A program made the position numbers and the translations under genes. DNA of 64,000 nucleotides from Limnephilus marmoratus (taxonomy: Eukaryota; Arthropoda; Insecta; Trichoptera; Limnephilidae): assembly GCA_917880885.1 (NCBI GenBank), contig OU862912.1, positions 46,363,117-46,427,116 on the forward strand, in the 5' to 3' direction. Position 1 is the first letter of the stretch. Each line of letters begins with the position of its first letter. The notes under the pieces were generated by a model, which saw only the letters and a program-made list of their open reading frames with translations, made no database searches and had not been told where the DNA came from. Below, one piece after another: positions 34,007 through 45,672 of the stretch.

Positions 34007-34544
34007 ATGGATTTTTCCTATTGTCGCCACTGTTATTATTTTTTTTTTAATTGCAAACTGTATCAAAAGCAAAAAAAAATCTAATTCCATTGAATAAATC
34101 AGGCAAAATTGTTTTTAATCCGACACAAAAAAATGAAGGATAGTGACAAAAAACAGTGGCCAGCAGTTGACTAACAAATTACCATAATCCTGATATAATA
34201 ATCAATAAGTATTTTATAATTAATTTAAGGCAATAAGCTCGCCCATTTAAAACAGGTTCTGACCTAATTAATCAGCCGATAATTGAGCATTGACGATAGG
34301 TTTAAAGGTAATTATAAAATAGTTTTCTTGGGGTGTCATTAATTACATGAAAGATCCTAACGGGTACGTGTCATTGTTCCTGATAATTGAAGCTTAGGCC
34401 GACTGGCGATAGATGTAGTTTAAGCTCCGTGGGAATATCATTGTGGGGCACCTGCGTAAGGAGTTCAATGGCTTGGCAAAGTTCAAGGCGACAATATTTT
34501 ACTTGTCGGATGATATTTCAACCCATCCGATCTGTCAATAGAGA
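34007..34544. other. No gene recognised
   Basis: AT-rich, no supported feature. Confidence 0.45.
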
Positions 34545-34964
34545 GACAAGGCTGTCTGTGGGATAAGACTCTTGACTCACAGTCCGGAGGTCGCGGGTTC
34601 AAACCCGGCATGCGCAAATAAATTTTATTTGATTAATTTGTGTTATTTCACAATTAATTCATCTAAAATAATATATAGTATATTTGCGGCATGTTCCAGA
34701 GTGGAAGATACTATCAGTATCGCCCTGGTGTAAGACCACCATTCAGAATTGAAACGTTGCTTGAAAATGGCTTAAGCCGTGTTTGGTGACCAGATCTGAA
34801 TAGCCAGGTACTTCCCAACCTTCCTCTTCCCCCACCTCCTTCCCCTCCCCACTACCTTCAGCCTCACAACATACCCCAATTGGGGATGCCATAGTCTCAC
34901 TGGCTCCAGACGGGAGCAGTTGAGATTCTTGTGCGGTTATTCACTGTAAAAAAAAAAAAAAAAA
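34545..34964 (+). repeat. Family B tRNA-derived SINE, full-length (B3)
   Basis: tRNA-like head with GTGGGATAAGACTCTTGACT and GGTCGCGGGTTCAAACCC (B box), CAAATAAATTTTATTTGATT linker, GAGTGGAAGATACTATCAG, ATGGCTTAAGCCGTGTTTGG, C/T-rich stretch, ATACCCCAATTGGGGATGCC and a 17-base poly-A end (34948-34964). This is the best representative of the family. Confidence 0.88.
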
Positions 34965-35096
34965 GGAAATATCCATAATACCATGTTAATTAAATACGCC
35001 GCGTTTTGTAAATGAAGCATTTTTTTTACTTATTTAATTACATGAAGAAAATGTAAGCGACACTCAATCGAAAATCAGAAAACAGAAAAATCAGAA

Positions 35097-35206
35097 AAAG
35101 ATATTGGCACCTCTGGGAATCGAACCCAGGACCTCTCGCTTTCCGGGCAAAGTTCGGCTTTGGCCTTTTCAAAGGCTTTCGAGTCCCAGAGGTGCCAATA
35201 TCTTTT
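35097..35206 (-). repeat. tRNA-like hairpin
   Basis: On the minus strand, GGTCCTGGGTTCGATTCCCA is a complete T arm with B box and is followed by GAGGTGCCA. The 5' end reads GGCACCTCTGGGACTCGAA, so acceptor-like ends pair and extend far beyond a normal acceptor stem: arms 35097-35124 and 35180-35206. The interior lacks a normal D arm. It is not a functional tRNA; it looks like a tRNA 3' half joined to its own inverted complement. Confidence 0.65.
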
Positions 35207-35574
35207 GGTGGCAATAGCTTCACATTAACACGTAAAACATCAGTAATTATTAAATTTCTTAGACCACGATCAAATGACTTTTTTCCGAAGAACTTGGGAT
35301 TTGTCAAATAATCATATCACAATGATAAATAATAATTGAATGCTGAAAACATGATATTCTTGCTCGGAATTGTCGTGAGTAAATTCTAAACATAAAAAAA
35401 TCGGAAAGAATTACGCCCATCACTAGTCGAGACGTGTTAAAATAATAAGTTGGTAGGTAGGTACTACATACTTAAACATTTCTTTTGTTTTTCTATAATT
35501 CATTACAAATGAAAAAAATAACTTTTCTTGGTAGTCCAATGACACCGTTAAATCTATTGTCTATTATTTATAAC
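35207..35574. other. No gene recognised
   Basis: AT-rich, no supported feature. Confidence 0.45.
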
Positions 35575-37145
35575 TAGCTGGGTTACCCGGCTTCGCTCAG
35601 GAAAACATTCGAGAGTGTTCTGGAAAGTTTCACATTGATGTTCCCGTTTCCTTATTCTCGAAAATTTCACAATTTTCCAGAAGGTTCCGGGATGTTCTGG
35701 AACATTGTGGAATGCTCTCAAATACTCAATGACTGGGGTGTCCGACATCGCTCATGGAGTTGATGTGAGATTGAATTGAGGTTCGAATCCACGACGGATC
35801 TTGCTTTATATATCCCATATGGGTAGCCCCATACAAAAAAACTTCAAATGTTCCAGAATAATATTCCAGATCATTCCACAACATTCAGAAGTGTTCTGGA
35901 ATGTTCCACAATGATCTGGGCTGTTCCGGTATGTTCCTGAACGTTCCATCATATTTCCGAACGTTCCAGAATGTTCCGAGATGTTCTGGAATGCGGTGGA
36001 ATGCTCAAGAATACTCTGAAATTTTTTGAACTGTTCTAGAAATTTCAACGGGGCGAAACTTCCAGCCCTTATATCTTTAAAAGCACGCCCTTTAGGTAAG
36101 AACGGGAACTTTCTTCATGGGTGGAGGATAGAGGGCTACCACACATATAAGTTATATAACCGTTATCGTACCGGGACTCGTCTTTGAGTTTAAGCGGCAT
36201 GCAAATAGTTTTTTTAATAATATAATTATCCAAACTTTTAGAACTTTCCAGAACCTTCTAGACTCACTGACACTCTCCTCCACTCCTATTAGAACTTTCT
36301 ACAGCTTTACGGAACCTTATAGAACTTTCTACAGTTTTATCGAACCTTCTAGAACTTTCCGGAAACTTCTAAACCCACCGACATATTCCACCATTTGTTT
36401 CAGAACTTTTTACAACTTTATCGAACCTTCTAGAACTTTCCGAAACCTTCTAGACTCACCGACTTACTCCGCCACTCCTTCCAGAACTTTTTAAAGCTTT
36501 ACGGAACCTTCCTGAACTTTCTACAGTATTATCGAACCTTGTAGAATTTTCCGGAAACTTCTAAACCCACCGATATATCCACCATTCGTTTCAGAACTTT
36601 GTACAACTTTATCGAACCTTCTAGAACTTTCCGGAACCTTCTAGACTCATCGAAATACTCCGCCACACCTTCCAGAACTTTCTACAGCTTTATCGAACTT
36701 TCTAGACTCACCGAGATACTCCGCCACTCCTTCCAGAACTTTGTATAGCCCTATCAAACCTTCTAGGACTTCCTACAGCTTTAAGGAACCTTGTAGAATT
36801 TTTCGGAACCTTCTAGACACACCGACACGCTCCTCTACTCCTTTCAGAACTTTCTACAGCTTTATCAAACCTTCTTGAACTTTCCGGAACCTTTTAGACT
36901 CGCTGACGTACTCCTCCATTCCTTCCAGAACGTTCCAGAGTTTTATCGAATTTTCTAGAAGTTTCCGGAATCTTCCAGACTCTTCTTGAAATTTCTAGAG
37001 TCTTCTTAGAACTTCCAGCCCTTATATCTTCAAAAGCAAGCCCTTTAGGTAAAAACGAATACCCTTATTCCCTAGGGGGGACAGAGATCTACCATACCAT
37101 ATAACTTTCTTGATCGTACCGGCACTCGTTTCTGAGTTTTTGCGT
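35575..37145. repeat. Heat-shock-element-like TTC/GAA minisatellite array
   Basis: Starts after a CTAGCTGGGTTACCCGGCTT phrase. Block 1 (35610-36050) repeats GTTCTGGAATGTTCC-like units. Block 2 (36235-37010) repeats a unit of about 80 bases with TTCTAGAACTTTCCGGAACC, ending in GACTCACCGACATACTCCGC-like spacers. Each block is followed by the same roughly 130-base module beginning CTTCCAGCCCTTATATCTT (36057-36195, 37012-37145). TTC and GAA alternate every 5 bases, the layout of heat-shock factor binding sites. ORFs inside it are repeat artefacts. Confidence 0.85.
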
Positions 37146-37198
37146 TCCGCACGCTTTTTTGGACTTTCTTTTATAATATATATTGATTAGTTTGTGAA

Positions 37199-37228
37199 CC
37201 CTGATGATATGAGCATTGCTCATGAAAC
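37199..37228 (+). ncRNA. Hammerhead-ribozyme-like core
   Basis: CTGATGA (37201-37207), one unpaired T, a perfect 6-bp hairpin ATGAGC/GCTCAT with loop ATT (37209-37223), then GAAAC (37224-37228). This is the order of a hammerhead core (CUGANGA, stem II, GAAA). The extra base before stem II departs from the canonical form, and I cannot fold stems I and III with confidence. Catalysis is not established. Confidence 0.4.
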
Positions 37229-37269
37229 ATATCGGTTTTTTATAATCAATAAAAGTGGTTAAAACTAAG

Positions 37270-38106
37270 TATTCCATTAATTTTGACTTATTAATTTGTT
37301 TATGTTTTCTTTAAATTGGTGTAAAATAATGACTTTCAAGAATCATTGATGAAAATTTTACCCAGGAGTAAAAAAAAGAATGAAACACTGTGCGCCTAGC
37401 ACATCGTCTAATTATAAACCGAGAACACATGCTTTTGGAGACAAACTTTTTCCATACAAAAAACAAATATTTGCCTTCTAATTCTGCATTATTATCTTGG
37501 TCTTAATATAGAACCTCTCATATCAACAAGGTTAAGTCTGCCTTTAAAAGGCGGTCTGAAGTGCGCACCTGTGCGTGAAAACATGTTTTTCTATCGGGTG
37601 AACGAATATTTTTTTAGTCATAAAAATATATTTTACACCTTTTTGAATGTTTGAAATGTTAATTTGTTTACTGTGGATATTGCAAAGCAAACAGTAATTT
37701 AATGCAGTAGTAACATAAACCAACGAAATGGAAAAATCATCATTGACAACATCAATATATTGCCTACCACTACTCGAAAAAATATATATTTTATATGTGT
37801 TTGATGAAGGAAAAAATACGAATGAAAATTCAGCAAATTCGGTGAAACTGACATTTTATTAATTGTTACGTTAAACCAGTGAAATGTTTAAAAATTTCAA
37901 AATATAAGATTTGATATTATAGACCTTATTAAACAAGAAAAAAAGATTTATGAAGGTGTAACATTACACATTTACATTGCAGATCTTTGGTTTAAATGTA
38001 ATATGGCAGTTTTATTATATTTTACATAAAGTTCTAGTAGTAAAATTGGTGACTGGACAACTCGGAACGAAAACAACTCAGAACGTCCTCTGAAAAATCT
38101 TTTAAA
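37270..38106. other. No gene recognised
   Basis: AT-rich, no supported feature. Confidence 0.45.
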
Positions 38107-38455
38107 GGTGATAAAAAAATCTCTCAAAAAGAAGAAGATGGAGAGATACGAAATTACGAATGTTAGAGGAGAGCGCTAACATTTACAGCGACAAAATCGA
38201 TGCAAAAATTGCGAAAATGTTTAATAAAACACGACTCGTTTAAAATAAGCGAAAATCTCGCGGGCATTGAATTTTTTCATACATGTAACTTAAACAATAA
38301 CTGAAAAAAACGAATTTATAATAATTTTTGGAGCATACTTTGCGATTTTTTCTAGTCTAGAAATTATCTTGAAGAATAACATTATTTTTTTAAGAGCTTA
38401 ACGTTGTAAGAAATCGGTAGAAATTCGGGTTGCGGGCCCAAATAGGTTAAGTTAG
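38107..38455 (+). repeat. Family C interspersed repeat (C3)
   Basis: Aligns with C2: CTCAAAAAGAAG, GAGAGCGCTAA, CGACTCGTTTAAAATA, ATAATTTTTGGAGCATAC, AAGAAATCGGTAGAAATTCG. No family B SINE directly precedes it. Confidence 0.7.
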
Positions 38456-38567
38456 GGTTATGAACTGTTTTAAAATTATTTTTTTCATAGCTTTAAATAA
38501 CTTTTCAAAGAGACGTTGAATTGACTTGATTATGAGTTGGCATGGAACCAGTAAAATTACATATATT

Positions 38568-38795
38568 TTTTGAAGTGAAAACTTCTTTAGGACCATACTG
38601 ATTTGAAATTCGATGAAATGAAAAAGCAACATTAAAAAGAGACAAACACATACATCCATAGGATTTAGCTTTGAGTGAATGAGATAGATTAATCGGTCTC
38701 CTCTTTGTGCGGTGCTTCGTAGCCTCCCCACTCTTGTCTGCTTTAGTTTTATGAAGGTTTCACTTCTACCGCGTGTGAATTACACGCTTGTATTT
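38568..38795 (+). repeat. Family D repeat (D5), most complete
   Basis: TTTTGAAGTGAAAACTTCTT start, GATTTGAAATTCGATGAAAT, GGATTTAGCTTTGAGTGAAT, TCTCCTCTTTGTGCGGTGC, and GGTTTCACTTCTACCGCG, then GCGTGTGAATTACACGC which is itself a hairpin. The GAAGTGAAA(A)CTTC end recurs inverted near the other end. Confidence 0.65.
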
Positions 38796-38962
38796 TTTTA
38801 TTGGATTAAGTATATCAGTATAATTTAGGATGAAATAGGGCAACTGTTAATAGATAAACGATTCTTCGTTTAATAATCGATTCTTCAGTTAATAAGTTGT
38901 ACCTATGTGATTTTTAAAGACAAAAAAAGGAAATACTCATTTTTAATGTATACATATATCAA

Positions 38963-39083
38963 TGGTCCAGTTGATTATTCAGACATCTCCGAAAAATCGT
39001 ATATTTGATTTATGATGAGCATTCGAATATTGCTTTCATTACCTCAAAACTTAGTATTAAGAGATGTCTGATCAACTGGGCCA
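38963..39083. mobile_element. 121-bp MITE
   Basis: Inverted ends TGGTCCAGTTGAT...CAGACATCTC and, in reverse complement, TGGCCCAGTTGATCAGACAT; the left end carries a 4-base TATT insertion. The remaining 65 bases are unpaired. No convincing target duplication, so the superfamily is unassigned. Confidence 0.65.
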
Positions 39084-40739
39084 TCGACAAATTCGAAATA
39101 ATAATAGGATAAATCTTTGAATTGTGTGACAAAAAGTATCGAACCCATTTTTGTTTAATTTCTCAATTTTCCACCGATCAGTATGCATTACAAAACGTAC
39201 ACATTCGAAATGGCGTCAACCTCACACGGGAATTAATAAGGTGTGATTATTATTATCGATGGCAGCTACAATGAATAATGCATATCACATTTCACACGAT
39301 GCAGTAATGACAAGCGATGCGCTCGTGTCGCTTTCATTTGCAATTTAAACTGCATCGAACTCTGACACGACGTGGACGAATCTGGACGAATCTGGACACA
39401 ACGAGTCAAGAGACAAACATAATACAGACAGAATTAATAATACAGGTAACATTGCAGGCTGACGAAAAGAGAACTATCAAAGGAAAAACTATTTTATAAT
39501 TTACTGTACCTACTAAAATGTCTTCAGCGGCGACGTTCCCGATTGCGCAGATAATATTAATTGTAGACCTTGTTATTAGCTTTTTGAATGAAGCATAATC
39601 TATTAGTTATGTACCCGTTCAAGGGCCATCTGTTTCAACGCAACGCTAGAGTAAAAGTATGAGTAAAGGAAATTGCTAAAGTTAGATTTCACCAAAATAC
39701 GTTTTTAAATTAAATTAAAGGGCGTTTTACCTAACATTTAACCCTTGCTTTTGCTATCTATGGTTACTCCGCCATTTTGACATATGACAGTATGTATTTA
39801 TGTCAGAGGTATAGTGCGATAATGCAATTTTTTTAAATACTTAAAATATAATTCAAATAACTTAACTTCCCCTTGAATTTAATATAACCAAATTAAAATT
39901 CCTTTTTAACATCCGTGTTATTTTAACTGACGATTAAAATTTAAATTTAGCTCACGATTTAGCTTTTTGTCGAAACAGGCGACGAAAAACTTAAAAATTA
40001 TTTTTATAATCAATCTCTACGGTTTCACGTCTTATTTTTACAATTAAATGGAGATTTCAAAACCCCATAACTCATGATTTTGCGGGCTGAATTATTTCCC
40101 GCAGACCTAAAAATTTCAGACTGAAAAAACGGTGCAGTTTTCATAACGCCAGTACTCACATCGCCGTAAAATAAATTAAGATATAATTAAAAATTAGTGT
40201 AGTTTTCGATAATGCATATCTACTAACTTAGCCAAAGTCATTAAGTAAAGTTAAGTGTGAAATTTAAATGTCAGGCGAACTTTTGTCTTCATTTGTTTTT
40301 CGTTTCATAATACTAGTTTCCTAAAACTAACAAACTAATTAAATTTAATTAATTAATTATTTATAAATTAATCACTATAAAATCTTGATTCCAATCCGAC
40401 CCTGTTTTTGCAACACGTCAATAATAATGCTGTTCGAATTGCGAAGAGCAGAATTATACATAGAATGCAATGCAATAGAATCTATAGTTCCATAGCAGTT
40501 ACAAACACGGAAACTGCATTTTTGTCGGAAGAGAGATTGCATCAGTGTATGGAGCCGATGAATATTTTGTCCGCTGCAATGATTGGCGAAATTTGATAGC
40601 ACTGAATGAATGTATTATTGAGTCAGTGGCAGGAATAATAATATTTAATATGGAAATCATTTACTCTGCTCATTTATTTTACGAATTTGAATGAAAAACG
40701 AAGCAAATCAAACAATACAATGAAGGAACCTACATATTA
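39084..40739. other. No gene recognised
   Basis: About 1.65 kb of AT-rich DNA. Short overlapping ORFs on both strands at 40375-40602 do not resemble a known family. A relaxed palindromic TTAATTAATTAATTA run occurs near 40340. Confidence 0.4.
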
Positions 40740-40855
40740 TTAAGAGGAAATACTAGCGGCGTTTTTCCATACAAACGTATTCCCCGTTTATCTCTCTGGA
40801 TTTTGACCCTAGAGCAAAATTTTTTTTTACATAATATAGATATCGACCACTAGCG

Positions 40856-41008
40856 TGTCGGTACGTTTTGCTTTTTTTGATAATTTACTTCTTATAGAAG
40901 TTAGGACCGTCCAAAAATTAATAAAATTGCCTAATTTAAACGCCGTCAAAAAACGTTCAGTATACAAACTAAACAATGTATTTTGAAAAAAAGCAAAACG
41001 TACCGACA
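40856..41008. repeat. Subterminal inverted repeat in left arm
   Basis: TGTCGGTACGTTTTGCTTTT (from 40856) is repeated inverted as AAAAGCAAAACGTACCGACA (ending 41008). The same pair lies in the right arm at about 47299-47456. Such subterminal repeats can be transposase binding sites; this is inference. Confidence 0.75.
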
Positions 41009-41391
41009 TAGATTATTTTCTTTTAATACAGTTAGTGAAAAAAAAATTTAAAATCGGTCCAGTTTTGGAGAAGAAAAATGGGGAATACAAAACATCGATT
41101 TCGAAGATTTTATTTAGGTATTTTCGGCCCGACGTGCAGGTGTCCCTTTCGCTCAGTTCTCCTGGGGGGGCCGGGGAACGTGGGTTTTGACAAATACATA
41201 TAAAGCGAAGTAGTGATGTAACGAATTTTATCGGTAGACTAGTGTTGTCCTTGCCCGAGTAATCGATATTTTTTATTCGTTTTTTTTTCTGTTTAGTGAC
41301 TCATCGCGGTATACCAATACTGACCGAGCTTTCATACTAAAATTGTGCAAAATTAAAATTGTTTATGTCAAGTACTATAATAAATTTTTAA

Positions 41392-41712
41392 TTTGGGAGG
41401 CGTTATAGGTACCATCGCCCCGGGAACCATTTATTGGATAACCAACACCCCCGCCACTTGGTCACCCCAAGTGGTCCGCTATGTTTGGTGACTGAGCATG
41501 GGTTCCCGGGTTCACGGGTAAGGTCTGCATGGGTTTTGGTGGCGGATGATTTTGTCCACTTACTGCGTGGCGGGCCGGATTGGGAGAAACTGGAAGAGGG
41601 AGATCTTTTGATCTCTACAGCCGGACTCTCTCCACCATCATTTCATACTTTTACCTACCCAGAAATTCCTCTCCTTCCTTTCATTAAAAATAACCTCCAC
41701 ACAGCTTCTCCA
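41392..41712 (+). repeat. Family A SINE, left arm (A4)
   Basis: ATTTGGGAGGCG head, CCCCGGGAACCATTTATTGG, GTCACCCCAAGTGGTCCGC, C/T stretch and CCTCCACACAGCTTCTCC. The tail hairpin is lost, with unrelated sequence in its place. It mirrors 46761-47082. Confidence 0.8.
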
Positions 41713-41885
41713 ATGACTTTGCTATACTATAAGGGTATTTAACTTAAAAATAATTTTTATATTTCATTTTATATGTATAATTGCATTTTGTGATATTTTT
41801 TAGTAATTAATCACCTCTCCCTTTAATATTTTGTCTATAATTCTCATATGCCTATACTTGTTTGTCTTTTAATATTAATCTTATC

Positions 41886-41915
41886 CTGACGAAGAGAACA
41901 CTCTGTTTTCGAAAT
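41886..41915 (+). ncRNA. Hammerhead-like core, left arm
   Basis: CTGACGA (41886-41892), one extra A, GAGAAC...GTTTTC stem region, GAAAT. The reverse-strand mirror in the right arm is at 46557-46586 (CTGACGA on the minus strand). The context CTTATC before and ACAAAGTTATTTGTTCTC after also matches 62135-62240 in reverse complement. Confidence 0.4.
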
Positions 41916-42814
41916 ATGTTGATAATATTGATTACATAAAGCTGTTTTTACAAAGTTATTTGTTCTCATTTAATTAAAAATGACGCCACAAAGATTGGAC
42001 CCATTTGCAGCATTTCAAGCTGGGTCGCCATAACCAATTCGTTTGTGCAATTTCAATAAATGCATTTCTGTGTTTCTCGAGAACCCTTCTATGGGCTTAA
42101 ACGTCATTAGTACTTTTACGCCAGTTTTTTAAACATTTGTGGTCAGAAACATCCAAGTAGTATAGTTTTGTAGCTCTAGCACATATGAAGCTGTATGACT
42201 TTTGCACTCCCAGAAATAAAACCTTTTTAGTATAATTATTATTATGCATATATCCAATTGTATACCCGCATGTACATTATTTGGCTTAATATAGTAACTA
42301 TGTTATTTTCCACATCAAGTATATAATAAATAGATGCAAGAATGTTTTTTTTTTGATAAATTAATAACGTAAAAAAATATATATATATTTGTTCTCAAAA
42401 CTCTTGAGAACATATCGTCGTTGCATTCACAAAATATCCCATGTGAGGTTTTCGACCAAATTTTTTTTTGTTTACACCATTTGATTCACCATGGTTTCCT
42501 AAATAATCTGACAAATATATCCCATTTTTCAAACTCATCTTGATAATCATTTTAGAGGCAACTCTGACCATTACTTGTAATTAATGGTAATTATTTTTAT
42601 AAAAATAAACTACATATATTACAGAAATACAAAAAAATAGAAAATTATAAAATTAAATTTCTATATACTACAGAAATATAAAAAAAAATTAAATTATAAA
42701 ATTAAAATGAGAAAAAAAAGTCTTTTTGTGTGCAAGAATTCGTATTATTTTTTTAACTCAAATTTGTCGCACATAAATTAAAATTACCCAAAGAAATGAA
42801 TTTTTAATAATATA

Positions 42815-42904
42815 CTCACAGCATCCCCAAAGATGACATAGGCCCTCAGAGAAATTATTTTCCTCAGGGCCTCCTGTGTGGAGCTCATGTAAAAAAAAAA
42901 AAAA
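42815..42904 (+). repeat. Family A/LINE 3' tail, left arm (A6)
   Basis: CACAGCATCCCCAAAGATGA, GGCCCTCAG...CTCAGGGCC hairpin, CTGTGTGGAGCTCATG, then poly-A. Only the tail is present; the LINE coding fragment starts right after the poly-A. Confidence 0.8.
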
Positions 42905-43260
42905 CAATAATCTCAACAATCTAAAAAGAGTATCCTATGCACTAATCCAGTCATTAATTCAATATGGAATTATTGCATGGGGGGGGGGGGGGTCATACAA
43001 CAATATTCTAACCCCGATCAAAGTAATCCAGAAACTAATCATTAAAGTAATCCTAAAGAAACCCTCGACTTATCCAACAGAAACGCTTTTCGCAGATTTC
43101 ACGGTGCCTCGCGTAGAGAATATCTTCAAGAGAAATGCAATTACCCAAATTTACAAAGATAATATCATCAAGAATCTATATTCACCTCTATTTTATTTAG
43201 ATTTTTCTAATTTCTCCCAAGTGCAGAATATTTTAGTATGTAACCGTATCCTATGTATGT
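42905..43260 (+). pseudogene. LINE RT C-terminal fragment, left arm
   Basis: The frame reads NLNNLKRVSYALIQSLIQYG, then IIAW, a G tract, SYNNILTPIKVIQKLIIKVI and so on. It resembles the C-terminal segment of CR1/Jockey-like reverse transcriptases (LxxxYxALxxSxxxYGIxxWG...QxxxIRxI). It lacks the terminal 70 codons that are kept in the right arm, through a deletion of about 230 bases near 43185. Confidence 0.7.
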
Positions 43261-43960
43261 ACACCATATGTAATTTATATAACTCCACTGTACAATTATA
43301 TATCTATATTAAATAGTAAAATATATATATATATATTTTCTTCAATATTAACTCAGTAGGTAAAGCAAAAATATTTTTTTAATCTTTATATTTGACTGTC
43401 AAAAAATTACCAAAAAATTAAGTTGCATCCAAAATCATACGAAATTAATTTTTTTAAGACCAATATTTCGTAATTTGAAACAAAAATAAATAAAATAAAA
43501 CATATTTATCCGCACAAGATATTTTCTCTACCTTTTGATAAAAAAAATACATGTTCAGTTTATTTGGGTGTTTTGGTCACAAATCCAAATTTAACCCCCC
43601 CCCCGGCTATTTGTTAGCTTTGGGAACAACTCATATCGATCTTGTGTCTCCCTTACTATTATGTTAAGAAATAAGTTTTAAACGGTGTTCGAAAGAGAAA
43701 GAGAAAATATCAAACTTTATATTCAAATTCAAAAGTTAACCACAAAATAATGGAATTGTACACCTTTATAAAACCAAAGTTTATGAAACTTATGGAATTT
43801 TGTATCTATTAATTATTTTTACATGAAACGATAAAAAAGTGAGGTGACGGAAATGTTAACAATACATTTGTGTAATAAATATGTACGTGTTTTTATTTTT
43901 TTCGTTATCAGTAATTTTTGTTAGAAAAAACGTAAGATGAGTCATTTTTAAAAAAAATTA

Positions 43961-44219
43961 TGTGTGCGTTCAAAATTTTTATATTTTAAAAGCAAAGGTT
44001 TATTTCGGATTTCAAAATGTAAAAGCGTATTTCATCGCCTTTCAAAAACAATTTTTAGTTTTCGGATACTATCAGAAATATTCCATTTATTTGGATTTTA
44101 TTGCAAAGCGGAAATATTTCGACCTTATGAAAAAATATGCCCGAGGCCTGAGGGATATGGGTCCTATGAGAAAGGTCAAGTTGCCTATCCTACGTTTGCT
44201 ACACAAAATATCATATGTG
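43961..44219. other. Unpaired spacer of the giant palindrome
   Basis: The only part without an inverted partner. Its left 200 bases match 33820-34006, continuing the left arm's homology to that locus without a break. The last 50 bases, up to 44219, have no match I can see. Two overlapping ORFs over it have no family resemblance. Confidence 0.75.
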
Positions 44220-44856
44220 TAATTTTTTTTAAAATGACTCATCTTACGTTTTTTCTAACTAAAATTACTGATAACGAAAAAAATAAAAACACGTACATAT
44301 TTATTACACACATGTATTGTTAACATTTCCGTCACCTCACTTTTTTATTGTTTCATGTAAAAAATAATTAATAGATACAAAATTCCATAAGTTTCATAAA
44401 CTTTGGTTTTATAAAGGTGTACAATTCCATTATTTTGTGGTTAACTTTTGAATTTGAATATAAAGTTTGATATTTTCTCTTTCTCTTTCGAACACCGTTT
44501 AAAACTTATTTCTCAACATAATAGTAAGGGAGACACAAGATCGATATGAGTCGTTCCCAAAGCTAACAAATAGCCGAGGGGGGGGGGGGGGGGGGGTTAA
44601 ATTTGGATTTGTGACCAAAACACCCAAATAAATTGAAAATGTATTTTTTTAGCAAAAGGTAGAGAAAATATCTTGTGCTGATAAATATGTTTTATTTTAT
44701 TTATTTTTGTTTCAAATTACGAAATATTGGTCTTAAAAAAATGAATTTCGTATGATTTTGGATGCAACTTAATTTTTTGGAAATTTTTTGACAGTTAAAT
44801 AGAAATATTAAAAAAATATTTTTGCTTTACCTACTGAGTTAATATTGAAGAAAATA

Positions 44857-44985
44857 TATATATTTTAATATTTAATATAGATGTATAATTGTACAGTGGA
44901 GTTGCTTTACCTACTGAGTTAATATTGAAGAAAATATATATATTTTAATATTTAATATAGATGTATAATTGTACAGTGGAGTTAT
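44857..44985 (-). repeat. Tandem duplication in right arm only
   Basis: A unit of about 80 bases (TTGCTTTACCTACTGAGTTA ... GTACAGTGGAGTT) occurs twice in a row in the right arm but once in the left arm. Confidence 0.85.
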
Positions 44986-45137
44986 ATAAATTACATATGG
45001 TGTACATACATAGGATACGGTTACATACTAAAATATTGTGCACTTGGGAGAAATTCGAAAAATCTAAATAAAATAGAGGTGAATATAGATTAATAATAAA
45101 TAGAAAGAATGAGAAAAACAGGTAATTATTTAGTTAA

Positions 45138-45585
45138 TTATTCCTGATGAAGTTTGAGTTTCAGTTTATTGATGTCTTTGGTTTTTTTTATTTCAATGGG
45201 AAGGTTGTTGAAAAACTTTATTCCTAAATAGATGTAATTGTTTTGCATTAGTTTGGTATTAAATTTTGGTATTTTGATGTTATCTTCATATCTTTTTGAT
45301 TTTAGTTTAAAATTTTTTGATGATATTATCTTTGTAAATTTGGGTAATTGCATTTTTCTTGAAGATATTCTCTACTCGAGGCACCGTGAAATCTGCGAAA
45401 AGCGTTTCTGTTGGATAAGTGGAGGGTTTCTTTAGGATTACTTTAATGATTAGTTTCTGGATTACTTTGATCGGGGTTAGAATATTGTTGTATGACCCCC
45501 CCCCCCCCCCATGCAATAATTCCATATTGAATTAATGACTGGATTAGTGCATAGTATACTCTTTTTAGATTGTTGAGATTATTAT
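45138..45585 (-). pseudogene. LINE RT C-terminal fragment, right arm
   Basis: The same protein fragment as in the left arm, read on the minus strand, but extending further: after QIYKDNIIKK it changes frame and continues to LGIKFFNNLPIEIKKTKDIN, the typical end of these LINE proteins (xGxxFYNxLPxxIK...). It shows what the left arm has lost. A poly-C tract interrupts it near 45497. Confidence 0.75.
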
Positions 45586-45589
45586 TATT

Positions 45590-45672
45590 TTTTTATATGA
45601 GCTCCACACAGGAGGCCCTGAGGAAAATAATTTCTCTGAGGGCCTAGGTCATCTTTGGGGATGCTGTGTGTA
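45590..45672 (-). repeat. Family A/LINE 3' tail, right arm (A7)
   Basis: Mirror of 42815-42904: GAGCTCCACACAGGAGGCCC, AAATAATTTCTCTGAGGGCC, ATCTTTGGGGATGCTGTG. The poly-A is replaced by a mixed A/T run. Confidence 0.8.

Noticed and set aside
35554..36048. Minus-strand ORFs with repeated HSGTF/NVPEHxGTF phrases
   Set aside because: Translation of the TTC/GAA minisatellite; no start context or domain, and repeat units drift without coding constraint.
36235..37010. Regularly spaced repeats considered as a CRISPR array
   Set aside because: Repeat and spacer are both degenerate, with no constant direct repeat or unique spacers, and the context is eukaryotic.
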